Source: Alcaligenaceae bacterium
Lineage (GTDB): Bacteria; Pseudomonadota; Gammaproteobacteria; Burkholderiales; Burkholderiaceae_B
Direction of reading: 5' to 3'
Assembly (NCBI GenBank): GCA_947378965.1
Contig: CANCMG010000001.1
Location: 62,001-126,000, forward strand
DNA: 64,000 nt
A program made the position numbers and the translations under genes. The notes beneath the pieces are model-generated. The model ran no database searches, was not told where the DNA came from, and saw nothing but the letters and a program-made list of their open reading frames with translations. Every line of letters starts with the position of its first letter. Position 1 is the first letter of the stretch. Positions 26,439 to 34,610 of the stretch are shown here, piece by piece.

Positions 26439-26567
26439 TACGACACCTCGAACACGAACGATTAGCTGTTTACCTCGACAAGATGGTAAAACAAAAATAA
26501 CAATATCAGAGCACGCCACCCAATAAACCTTTATTGCGGCTGTCGGCCACACCGCACGGAGACAAAC

Positions 26568-27548
26568 GTGAATTCTTTTTCAATGATGCTGCGCATCATG
26601 ACGCTCTTGGCCTTAACCCTGATCAACCCTTCGCACGCGCAAACGACCGAGTCTTTCCCGACCCGGCCAATAAAAATGGTGGTGCCCTTCGGCCCCGGTA
26701 GCGGTACTGACACAGTCGCCCGAGTCGTCGCCCAGCAAATGCAAACCTATCTGGGGCAACCCGTCACAGTTGAGAATCGCGCAGGCGCAAATGGCTTTAT
26801 CGGCGCAGAGGCGGTCGCGCGCTCAGCGCCTGATGGGTACACGGTTTTTGTGACCTCTGCCTCAATTCACTCGCTCAACCCAAGCCTGTTCAAAACTTTA
26901 CCCTACGACACTGAACGTGATTTCGCGCATGTTGGGGGCATCATGGAGGCCTACTACACACTGTTAGTGGGAGACAGCTTGCCCGTAAAAAGCGTACAAG
27001 AACTCAGCGCATGGCTAAAGGCACACCCAGACAAAGCCTCCTATGGGTGGGGTGCCACGGTTGGGCAGATCGCGGGCGCGACCTTTTTAAAGCAGACTGG
27101 CACCAGCGCAACGGGTGTCCCGTACAAAAGTAGCCCTCAAGCAGTGACAGATTTAATCGGCGGACAAATTAAGTTCATGTTTAACGACGTAACAACATCG
27201 AAGGCGCATTTAGGTCAACAACGTCTGCGGGCGCTCGCCGTCACATCGCCCGAACGAATCGTCGGGCTTGAAGAGGTACCCACCATGGCACAAGCCGGGG
27301 TCGCGGATTTTGAGATGACAACGTGGGTGGGGATGCTGGTGCCCAAGAACACCCCCTCAGCCATCATTAGCACGTTAAGCGCAGCTCTACTCAAAGCTGT
27401 CGCCTTACCCGAAGTGGCCGCAAAGATGCAGGCCTGTTGTTCAGCACGAATGCTCGTCAAAACCCCTGAAGCGTTTGCACAATTCATGCGAGACGATCAG
27501 AAACAGTGGGCCAAAAAGATCAGTGAAGCAGGCGTAAAGCCCGAATGA
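26568..27548 (+). CDS. Bug/TctC-family solute receptor
   Basis: A 326-residue receptor. The GTG at 26568 has GGAG 6 bp upstream. The signal peptide ends near 'SHAQT' (residue 25). The ligand-binding lobes show 'IKMVVPFGPGSGTDTVARVV', 'VTVENRAGANGFIGAEAVA' and 'PDGYTVFVT'. It is divergent from dmeF and 123 bp upstream of the carboxymuconolactone-decarboxylase-like gene, with which it may be cotranscribed. Confidence 0.9.
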   Translation: MNSFSMMLRIMTLLALTLINPSHAQTTESFPTRPIKMVVPFGPGSGTDTVARVVAQQMQTYLGQPVTVENRAGANGFIGAEAVARSAPDGYTVFVTSASIHSLNPSLFKTLPYDTERDFAHVGGIMEAYYTLLVGDSLPVKSVQELSAWLKAHPDKASYGWGATVGQIAGATFLKQTGTSATGVPYKSSPQAVTDLIGGQIKFMFNDVTTSKAHLGQQRLRALAVTSPERIVGLEEVPTMAQAGVADFEMTTWVGMLVPKNTPSAIISTLSAALLKAVALPEVAAKMQACCSARMLVKTPEAFAQFMRDDQKQWAKKISEAGVKPE

Positions 27549-27671
27549 ATAACAGTCGTGTACAAAATATCCAAAAGAACGATCGGCTGGCGCAGCGCGA
27601 GCCCTTAAGCAAACCACTGCTCTGCGTCACCCCTTGAAAGCCACATCACACAGACACGCCGGAGAATCTAT

Positions 27672-28421
27672 ATGAACGATCGACTCGAACTACGCGCCCT
27701 TGGCCGAAGCAAGCAACACGAACTCTTTGGCGATACTCCACCGCAAAGTGGTCACGCAGCGTTTGATCAATTTGAGCAAGAGTTTGTCTTTGGTCGGGTC
27801 TGGGCGCGACCAGGGCTTGACTTAGCCTCGCGAATGATCGCCACGCTTTCAGCCCTTTGCGTTGGTCGCCGGCTCTCGTCGTTAGAGCACTATATCGACG
27901 CCGCGCTAGATACCGGCTTAAGCGCTCAAACGATTAACGAAATTTTTATGCAATGTGGCATCTATGCAGGATTTTCGACTTCAACAAAAGAGTGTTTGAC
28001 CCTGGCGCAACGTGTCTTTGACGCACGTGGCGTATCGCTGCCAGTCGCCGCAAGTCGCGACGACTCTTTGGCACTCGTCGCCGAACGTGGTCAAGAGGTC
28101 ATGACGACACTTCACGCCGAGCGTCGCCACGTGGGTTACGCCAACCCTGAAAACTCGATCGCCTCAACGTTCTACCCAGATGTCGTACAGTTTTGCTACG
28201 GCGAACTCTGGAAGCGCCCTGGCATGGAGATGCGTGAACGTGCCATCTGCGCCATTGCCTCATTTACCGCCTTGACGTTTTCGGGGTTAGTCACTAAGTT
28301 TTCTAAAGCCGGTTTGAACTGCGGGCTGACGCAAGCCGAAGTGGTTGAAGTCGTGATTCAAACCGGCCCCTATACTGGGCTTGCGCCGGTGCTGATGGGC
28401 TTAGCCGCGCTTAGTGCTTAA
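27672..28421 (+). CDS. Carboxymuconolactone decarboxylase family protein, two-domain
   Basis: A 249-residue cytoplasmic protein with two tandem CMD-like halves. The first shows 'FGRVWARPGLDLASRMIATLSALCVGR' and the second 'YGELWKRPGMEMRERAICAIASFTAL', an internal repeat typical of fused PcaC-like proteins. True PcaC decarboxylates 4-carboxymuconolactone in protocatechuate breakdown; many homologues have other roles. I see no CxxC pair of the AhpD type. It is 53 bp before the alpha/beta hydrolase and probably cotranscribed. Confidence 0.83.
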   Translation: MNDRLELRALGRSKQHELFGDTPPQSGHAAFDQFEQEFVFGRVWARPGLDLASRMIATLSALCVGRRLSSLEHYIDAALDTGLSAQTINEIFMQCGIYAGFSTSTKECLTLAQRVFDARGVSLPVAASRDDSLALVAERGQEVMTTLHAERRHVGYANPENSIASTFYPDVVQFCYGELWKRPGMEMRERAICAIASFTALTFSGLVTKFSKAGLNCGLTQAEVVEVVIQTGPYTGLAPVLMGLAALSA

Positions 28422-28474
28422 CGAGCTTCAAGGCGCCTAATGCGCAATAAATATCCTTTTCCTCTGAGATCAAC

Positions 28475-30052
28475 ATGAAAAATTCTCTTGCAAGCCTTGC
28501 AACAGCAGCCGCACTCAGTTCGCTCTTCGCCTTTCACGCCGCAGCCGAGGTCACTCGCCTCGAGATCACCTCGACTCAGCCGTATGGCACCTTTCGCGCC
28601 GGCAACTACACTCTCATTCAAGCAACCCTCCATGGGCAGCTCTCTCCTACAGAAAAGATTCCAGGCTTAGACAAAGCGCCGCTGAATGCGGCGGGGCAAG
28701 TTGACTACTCGACCAAGCTCGTGCTGATGATGCCCACAGATCCGTCGCGCGGTAACGGTGCACTACTCGTTGACGTACCCAACCGCGGCAAAGCTTACGC
28801 CAATGCGCTGTACAACTCGCCTCGCGACGAACCCTTTCAATCGGGCACCTTCGAACAAGGTACTGGATTTTTACAAGACAACGGTTTTTCGATTGCAGAG
28901 GTCTATTGGGAGCTCGGCCAAGGCGCAAATCTTCCCTCGTTTATTGACGCAGAGGGAAAGAGAAAATATGTTGAGGGCGCGGGTTTTGCCATGATGCGCG
29001 ATGCAGGGATCTTTCTCGCACACGCCGCAAAGGACTCTACAGGCACCGCGAATCCACTCGCTGGGATGATCAGCCGCACGCTTGCAAGCGGTAAATCGCA
29101 AACCGGAAGATTTCTAAAAGGCTTTTTACTAAACGGCTTCAACATGGCAGGCCCACAACGCGTCTTTGATGGCATGCACGTGTTTGTGTCTGGCTCAGGT
29201 CTACTGCCCATTATGCAGACAGGCACCGGTCCCGAATCTAGTGCAAACGGCACACCTAGCTTTACCAATCCCGACTTGCCTGGCGTACATGACGGGCTAT
29301 TAACGATCGGCGAGATCACCGCCCAGGTTGTCGCCCGAGGTGAGGTTGCACCGAAGATGATGCTCATCACAACCTCAACCGACTACTACTCATTGCGCGC
29401 CTCGCTGGGGCGCACCGGCGCAGAGGGACAAGCCGATCAAACGCTGCCCGCGAACGTTCGGATGTACGACATCGCTGGCTCATCACATGTGCTGATCCCA
29501 ATCAAGCCACCCCACTGCACCATGGTGCAAGGTGTGCTTGACTGGACACCCGTCTCGCGCGCGACCTTTTTACGCTTGGACCAGTGGGTAGGCTCAAACC
29601 TCGCACCGCCCGCCACGCAACTCATGACTCTCGAGCGCGCCTCGACGACTCCCGCGACGCTGAGGGCACCAGCCAGTTTGCCCAACGCCGTAATGCAGGT
29701 TCCTAAATTAGATGCAGACGGCAACGCCTTGGGCGGTGTGCGACTCCCAGACCTCGTCGCGCCCTTGGGGACACATGGCGGACAAAACTCCCCCGAGACA
29801 CGCTGTAGCTTGATGGGCTCATACATACCGTTTGCAAAGGATGCAGCGCAACGCACGGAAAACAACGACTTGAGACCTTCAGTGGCCGAGCGTTATAAAA
29901 ATCGCGATGATTACGTCAATCGCATTCGGGGTGCCGCGTTCAACTTGCTCGAAAGCGGTTTCCTTTTGCGAGATGATGCCGCAGTGATCGTTCAAGCGGC
30001 AGCTGCCACCAGAGCCTTTGGTGAACTCAAACCTAACCCAAATGCTCGCTAG
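28475..30052 (+). CDS. Exported alpha/beta-hydrolase-domain protein
   Basis: A 525-residue protein with a signal peptide (MKNSLASLATAAALSSLFAFHAAAEV, cleavage near residue 24). The body matches the large 'alpha/beta hydrolase domain' family of Proteobacteria. 'ASGKSQTGRFLKGF' places a G-x-S-x-x-G nucleophile near residue 208, and 'YDIAGSSHVLI' supplies a late histidine. Such enzymes are poorly characterised; ester or lactone hydrolysis in the periplasm is a family-level guess. It follows the CMD-like gene and precedes a TRAP transporter. Confidence 0.78.
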   Translation: MKNSLASLATAAALSSLFAFHAAAEVTRLEITSTQPYGTFRAGNYTLIQATLHGQLSPTEKIPGLDKAPLNAAGQVDYSTKLVLMMPTDPSRGNGALLVDVPNRGKAYANALYNSPRDEPFQSGTFEQGTGFLQDNGFSIAEVYWELGQGANLPSFIDAEGKRKYVEGAGFAMMRDAGIFLAHAAKDSTGTANPLAGMISRTLASGKSQTGRFLKGFLLNGFNMAGPQRVFDGMHVFVSGSGLLPIMQTGTGPESSANGTPSFTNPDLPGVHDGLLTIGEITAQVVARGEVAPKMMLITTSTDYYSLRASLGRTGAEGQADQTLPANVRMYDIAGSSHVLIPIKPPHCTMVQGVLDWTPVSRATFLRLDQWVGSNLAPPATQLMTLERASTTPATLRAPASLPNAVMQVPKLDADGNALGGVRLPDLVAPLGTHGGQNSPETRCSLMGSYIPFAKDAAQRTENNDLRPSVAERYKNRDDYVNRIRGAAFNLLESGFLLRDDAAVIVQAAAATRAFGELKPNPNAR

Positions 30053-30154
30053 TAGATGGGAGAGGTCAGGCCGAGCGACGAGCCACCGAGACGCCCTAAG
30101 CGCCGCGAAACATTACGCCAACCTGACAAACTCCACCTCTAAACTTTCTGATGT

Positions 30155-30198
30155 TAGGGATTAACCCTAGGTCATTCGCCCGCGCAGAGACTTATACT
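30155..30198 (+). promoter_or_regulatory. Candidate operator and -10 of the first TRAP operon
   Basis: TAGGG (30155-30159) and CCCTA (30165-30169) flank ATTAA as a short inverted repeat. TATACT (5 of 6 to TATAAT) lies at 30193-30198, with no good -35 at 17 bp. The dyad would be centred about 43 bp before the start site, a normal position for an activator overlapping a weak -35. The reading of the parts as one promoter is inference. Confidence 0.4.
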
Positions 30199-30253
30199 TT
30201 GTAGTCATATTTTTAAACGCCATCGGTTCATTTATTCCAGTGAGGAGACCTTC

Positions 30254-31390
30254 ATGAGTGAAATCAAGCCAGCAGTCAATGCGGTAAAAGCGCGCCGTAA
30301 ATTTCTAACCGGCGCTACTGCGGCCGGTGCAGGCATGGCCACCTTGGGTTTCCCCATGGTGTCGAATGCGCAAACGGTTAACTTCCGTTTCCAGTCAACC
30401 TGGCCCGCGAAAGATATTTTTCACGAGTATGCACTTGACTATGCGAATAAAGTGAATGCGATGTCAGGTGGTCGTCTCAAAATTGACTTACTGCCCAGCG
30501 GCTCTGTTGTGGGTGCCTTTAATTTGCTCGACGCAGTCTCAAGTGGCACGCTTGATGGCGGCCATGGTGTGTTGGCCTACTGGTACGGCAAGAGCCCAGC
30601 CTTAGCGCTTTGGGGTTCGGGCCCAGCCTTCGGTATGGATCCAAACATGCTGATCTCATGGCATCAGTATGGTGGCGGTAAGCAGCTGCTCGAAAAAATT
30701 TACGCTAGCCTGAAAATGGATGTCGTATCGTTTGTCTACGGCCCAATGCCCACTCAGCCACTGGGCTGGTTTAAAAAGCCTGTGACTAAGACCGAAGACT
30801 TCAAAGGCCTCAAGTACCGCACGGTTGGCCTGTCGATCGAGATCTTCAATGCCATGGGTGCATCGGTTCAAGCTTTGCCTGGCGCTGATATCGTTCCGGC
30901 AATGGATCGTGGCGTATTGGATGCAGCTGAATTTAATAACGCGTCGTCAGACCGCACACTCGGCTTTGCCGACGTGTCGAAAGTCTGCATGCTGCAAAGT
31001 TTTCACCAGTGCTCAGAGCAGTTTGAGATCTTGTTTAACAAGAAAAAATTTGACGCGCTCCCCGCTGAGTTGAAATCGATCATCACGATCGCGACTGAGG
31101 CGGCTTCGGCAGAGATGTCATGGAAAGCTGTTGATCGTTACTCAGCTGACTTTATCAAGCTGCAAACCGAAGACAAGGTGCGTTTCTATCAAACACCGAA
31201 GTCAATCCTTGAAGATCAACTCAAAGCGTGGGATGTCATCATTGCCAAGAAATCAGCTGAAAACGCCGACTTCAAAGCCGTGCTCGACTCACAGCGCGAA
31301 TTTGCTCGCCGTGCCGGTCGGTGGCAGAACTTCACCAACGTTGACTACAAAATGGCCTACGACCATTACTTTGCACCTAAGAAGTCTTAA
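30254..31390 (+). CDS. TRAP transporter substrate-binding protein (DctP family), Tat signal
   Basis: A 378-residue periplasmic receptor. ARRKFLTGATAAGAGMATLG (residues 14 on) is a good twin-arginine signal, with cleavage near 'SNAQT' (residue 36). 'FRFQSTWPAKDIFHEYALDYANKV', 'LKYRTVGLSIEIFNAMGASVQALPGADIVPAMDRGVLDAAEFNN' type segments place it in the subgroup related to TakP, which binds 2-oxo acids as a dimer. The arginine of 'KYRTVG' should bind the ligand carboxylate. It is the first gene of a TRAP operon and is followed by a strong hairpin. Confidence 0.9.
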   Translation: MSEIKPAVNAVKARRKFLTGATAAGAGMATLGFPMVSNAQTVNFRFQSTWPAKDIFHEYALDYANKVNAMSGGRLKIDLLPSGSVVGAFNLLDAVSSGTLDGGHGVLAYWYGKSPALALWGSGPAFGMDPNMLISWHQYGGGKQLLEKIYASLKMDVVSFVYGPMPTQPLGWFKKPVTKTEDFKGLKYRTVGLSIEIFNAMGASVQALPGADIVPAMDRGVLDAAEFNNASSDRTLGFADVSKVCMLQSFHQCSEQFEILFNKKKFDALPAELKSIITIATEAASAEMSWKAVDRYSADFIKLQTEDKVRFYQTPKSILEDQLKAWDVIIAKKSAENADFKAVLDSQREFARRAGRWQNFTNVDYKMAYDHYFAPKKS

Positions 31391-31410
31391 GCAAAATCGG
31401 TGTTAAACCA

Positions 31411-31444
31411 TAATCCGGATAGTTACTTATCCGGATTATTTTTT
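31411..31444 (+). terminator. Strong hairpin with U-tract between dctP-type and dctQ-type genes
   Basis: TAATCCGGATA (31411-31421) and TATCCGGATTA (31428-31438) form a perfect 11-bp stem with a 6-nt loop, followed by six T. This is a textbook intrinsic terminator, but it lies inside the apparent operon, 20 bp after the receptor gene and 30 bp before the permease gene. It probably limits readthrough so that the receptor is made in excess. Confidence 0.85.
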
Positions 31445-31473
31445 GCCGTTAACTCGTAGAGTCAAAGCAGATC

Positions 31474-32157
31474 ATGGATTCAAAAAAAGATTTTAAAAAA
31501 CTGATGCTCGTCGTCGATGGGGTCAGTACGTTTGTTGGAAAGGGCTCAGGGTGGTTAATCATCCTGTTGATGGTGATGGTGTGTATTGACGTGTTCAGGC
31601 GCTACGTACTCAATGCGCCCTCAGCATGGATCGGCGAACTCTCAGTGATGTGTTACGGCGCCGTCATTATGCTGTCAGGTGCGTACACGCTTGCCCAAAA
31701 TGGCCATGTTAGAGGCGATTTTTTATACGGCTCAATGAAGCCACGCACACAAGCCACTTTTGATTTGATTTTGTACATTACTTTTTTTCTACCAGGTGTT
31801 GCCGCCCTGTGCTACGCCGGTTACACGTTTGCGGCTGACTCTTGGCGGATTGGCGAACACACCACGCAAATCGCAAACGGCCCACCGGTCTATCACTTCA
31901 AGTCCTTGATTCCAATCGCCGGCGCTTTCTTGCTTTTGCAAGGCTTCATCGAGATGATTCGTTGCGTCATTTGCCTCAACACCGGCGAATGGCCAGCGCG
32001 CTTAAAAGACGCTGAAGAGATTGACGTCGTAGAACAACAACTACAAGCGTCAACCTACGTTGACGAAGAATCAAAGAACATGGCTATTGCACGTGCCAAA
32101 ACAATTGATGAAGAGGCCCACCAACGTATTGGTGGCATGAAAGGAGAAAAATCATGA
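31474..32157 (+). CDS. TRAP transporter small permease (DctQ family)
   Basis: A 227-residue membrane protein with four hydrophobic segments. 'CIDVFRRYVLNAPSAWIGEL' is the DctQ signature. A charged tail of about 50 residues after the last helix is longer than usual. It supports the large permease in Na+-driven uptake. Its last 4 bp overlap the DctM gene (ATGA). The long DctQ and long DctM probably co-evolved in one TRAP subgroup. Confidence 0.9.
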   Translation: MDSKKDFKKLMLVVDGVSTFVGKGSGWLIILLMVMVCIDVFRRYVLNAPSAWIGELSVMCYGAVIMLSGAYTLAQNGHVRGDFLYGSMKPRTQATFDLILYITFFLPGVAALCYAGYTFAADSWRIGEHTTQIANGPPVYHFKSLIPIAGAFLLLQGFIEMIRCVICLNTGEWPARLKDAEEIDVVEQQLQASTYVDEESKNMAIARAKTIDEEAHQRIGGMKGEKS

Positions 32158-34034
32158 GCGATCCGTATCTCGGTCTCTTAATGCTGTGCCTGATCGTTGT
32201 CGTGATTATGTTGGGCTTTCCCACCGCCTTTACTTTGATGGGTTTAGGCATGGCGTTTGGCTTCTTTGCCTTCTACGATCCCAGCGACGTCTGGACAAAT
32301 AACAAAATTTTTACGCTGATGGTTCAGCGCACTTACGGGGGGATGACGAACGACACGTTATTGTCGATCCCACTCTTTGTGTTGATGGGCTACGTCATGG
32401 AACGTGGTGCCCTGGTCGATAAAATGTTTCATAGCGTGCAGCTCGCGTTTCGGGGCATGCCTGCGTCGCTCGCGGTTGCCACGCTGGTTATTTGTACGTT
32501 CTGGGGTATTGCCAGCGGCCTAGTGGGCGCAGTGGTGGTGCTAATGGGCGTGATCGCTCTTAAGCCCATGCTCAACGCTGGCTATGATGTTCGCCTGGCT
32601 AGCGGCGTGATTACAGCGGGCGGCACACTTGGGATCTTGATCCCCCCGTCCGTGATGATTATTGTGTATGCCGCCGTTGCCGGTCAATCAGTTGTCAAGC
32701 TTTACGCTGCAGCGATGCTGCCAGGGTTTTTCTTGGCACTGCTTTACTTGGTCTACGTGATTGGGTGGGCGCTCATTGACCCCAAGATTGCCCCTAAGCT
32801 TCCTCCTGAGTTGTTGAAAGTGCCAATCCCGGCTCCGGTTGCCTTTTTGCGTGACCACTACTCGACAAACTTTCTTGTCGCAACACTCAAAGCGGCCTTT
32901 GCACCTAGCCCGTTAATGAACGCCCCTGCAGGCACGCGTATTACGTACGGCCGCATTATCAAAAACCTGATTTCTGCGCTGTTCCCTTTAATCATGACAG
33001 TCGCGCTGATCGCCGGTACGTGGTGGTACGTCGTGATTCATCCCAAGGCGCAGTTCGATGAGGCGCAAGCGGTGCTCGTACTGGCAAAACCTTTGCCTGG
33101 CCCCACCAGCTCAGCTCCGGCCAAAGCGCAAGAAGAGACGTTGGTAGAAATCGGTGCTGAAAGCACCTCAAGCTCACGCTCTTCGAGCAACAGTGGCGGC
33201 GGTCTGATAGCGTTAGATGCGGATCCCGATAACGCTGACAGCCAAAAAGCAGATGTCTACACCCCGCCCTCAGATAATTTCTACCTTTATTTTTGGATCA
33301 CGAGCTTTTTAACATTGCTTTTGTTGATCAACTATTACCGAAAATTAAGGGACGAACAATTTGAAATTCTTAAGTTGCTCGTTGAGTCGGTCATGCCTTT
33401 GGGTATTTTGACTGTGGTCGTGCTTGCGGTGATTTTGCTAGGCATCACAACGGCAACTGAATCAGCAGCCATCGGAGCGGCGGGTGCTTTCTTACTGGCC
33501 TGGTCATCAGGCTCGTTTACCTTTGAACGCATGAAGCAAGCTGTATTTTTGACCACAAAAACGACCTCAATGGTATGTTGGTTGTTTGTTGGCTCGGCGC
33601 TGTTTTCAGCGGTCTTTGCGATTTTGGGTGGCCAACAGATCATCGAAAGCTGGGTGCTAGGCATGAACCTATCACCGCTGCAATTTATGCTGCTCTCGCA
33701 GGCCTTGATTTTTGTGCTCGGCTGGCCGCTTGAGTGGACAGAAATCATCGTGATTTTTGTACCAATCTTTTTGCCCATGCTGTCGCACTTTAATATCGAC
33801 CCGATCCTCTGGGGCACACTGGTATTTGTAAACTTGCAGGCGGCGTTCTTGTCGCCACCCGTAGCCATGTCAGCGTTTTATCTGAAAGGCGTCGCGCCCC
33901 CGCACGTCACGCTCAATCAGATTTTTGCGGGCATGATGCCGTATATGTTTATCGTGATTATTTGCATGGCGATCATGTACGTCTGGCCTGGCATGACGCT
34001 GTGGTTGCCTAAATATTTATATGGTGGAGGTTAA
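32154..34034 (+). CDS. TRAP transporter large permease (DctM family) with long central insertion
   Basis: A 626-residue permease, about 200 longer than the usual 425-430. The N-terminal half is standard ('GMTNDTLLSIPLFVLMGYVMERG', 'FWGIASGLVGAVVVLMG', 'GGTLGILIPPSVMIIVYA'), and so is the end ('ATESAAIGAAGAFLLAW', 'PLEWTEIIVIFVPIFLPML'). In between, roughly residues 240-400, there are two extra helices (about 272-294 and 376-398) around a Ser/Gly/Ala-rich hydrophilic loop. The two halves remain in frame, so the insertion looks genuine. Function is cotransport of an organic acid. Confidence 0.88.
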   Translation: MSDPYLGLLMLCLIVVVIMLGFPTAFTLMGLGMAFGFFAFYDPSDVWTNNKIFTLMVQRTYGGMTNDTLLSIPLFVLMGYVMERGALVDKMFHSVQLAFRGMPASLAVATLVICTFWGIASGLVGAVVVLMGVIALKPMLNAGYDVRLASGVITAGGTLGILIPPSVMIIVYAAVAGQSVVKLYAAAMLPGFFLALLYLVYVIGWALIDPKIAPKLPPELLKVPIPAPVAFLRDHYSTNFLVATLKAAFAPSPLMNAPAGTRITYGRIIKNLISALFPLIMTVALIAGTWWYVVIHPKAQFDEAQAVLVLAKPLPGPTSSAPAKAQEETLVEIGAESTSSSRSSSNSGGGLIALDADPDNADSQKADVYTPPSDNFYLYFWITSFLTLLLLINYYRKLRDEQFEILKLLVESVMPLGILTVVVLAVILLGITTATESAAIGAAGAFLLAWSSGSFTFERMKQAVFLTTKTTSMVCWLFVGSALFSAVFAILGGQQIIESWVLGMNLSPLQFMLLSQALIFVLGWPLEWTEIIVIFVPIFLPMLSHFNIDPILWGTLVFVNLQAAFLSPPVAMSAFYLKGVAPPHVTLNQIFAGMMPYMFIVIICMAIMYVWPGMTLWLPKYLYGGG

Positions 34035-34041
34035 GCTCAAT

Positions 34042-34509
34042 ATGTCAGCAGAAGCTAAACTTAAAGAACTTGGGCTGCAGTTGCCCACGCCCCCAGTTCC
34101 CATCGCAAGTTATTTGCCTTGGCGCAGGGCCGGTCAATTGCTCTACCTCTCGGGCCAGGGCCCACGCGATGAAGCTGGCAACATCAGCGTCGGGCGCTTA
34201 GGTCGCGACTGCTCGGTTGAGCGCGGCTACGCCGATGCGCGACGTGTTGGGCTGCAACTCTTGTCAACAATCCGCGCAGCAATCGGCTCGCTTGATCATG
34301 TCGAAGCAGTCATCAAACTGTTGGGAATGGTCAACGCCGAGCCCGACTTTGGCGAGCAGCCCCAGGTGATTAACGGCTGTTCAGATGTACTGATTGAGGT
34401 ACTTGGTGAACGCGGCAAGCATGCCCGCTCAGCGGTTGGCATGGGCTCACTGCCTAACGCAATGACCGTTGAGGTTGAGGTGATTATTTTAATAAAAGAC
34501 GGGTTTTAG
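34042..34509 (+). CDS. RidA/YjgF-family protein
   Basis: A 155-residue protein of the Rid superfamily: 'LYLSGQGPRDEAGNI' and 'VEAVIKLLGMVNAEPDFGEQPQVINGCSDVLIEVLGERGKHARSAVGMGSLPNAMTVEVEV' are typical, and the near-terminal RSAVG arginine is the residue that binds carboxylates in RidA. RidA hydrolyses reactive enamines and imines; this longer group (YjgH/Rid-like) may act on other substrates. I chose the ATG at 34042 because GGAGG at 34026-34030 precedes it; an in-frame ATG at 34021 would overlap the permease gene. Confidence 0.85.
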   Translation: MSAEAKLKELGLQLPTPPVPIASYLPWRRAGQLLYLSGQGPRDEAGNISVGRLGRDCSVERGYADARRVGLQLLSTIRAAIGSLDHVEAVIKLLGMVNAEPDFGEQPQVINGCSDVLIEVLGERGKHARSAVGMGSLPNAMTVEVEVIILIKDGF

Positions 34510-34610
34510 ACTTTGATACCTGAACTTTTGCGATTTAGAATCGCGGCGCCTACCAATGGCGCTGCTCATGTGGTAATTTAAAGGTCTCACAAAACCAATA
34601 TTGACAAGCC

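Noticed and set aside
33335-33868. 177-codon minus-strand open frame
   Set aside because: Antisense to the long DctM gene, no family match and no ribosome-binding site.
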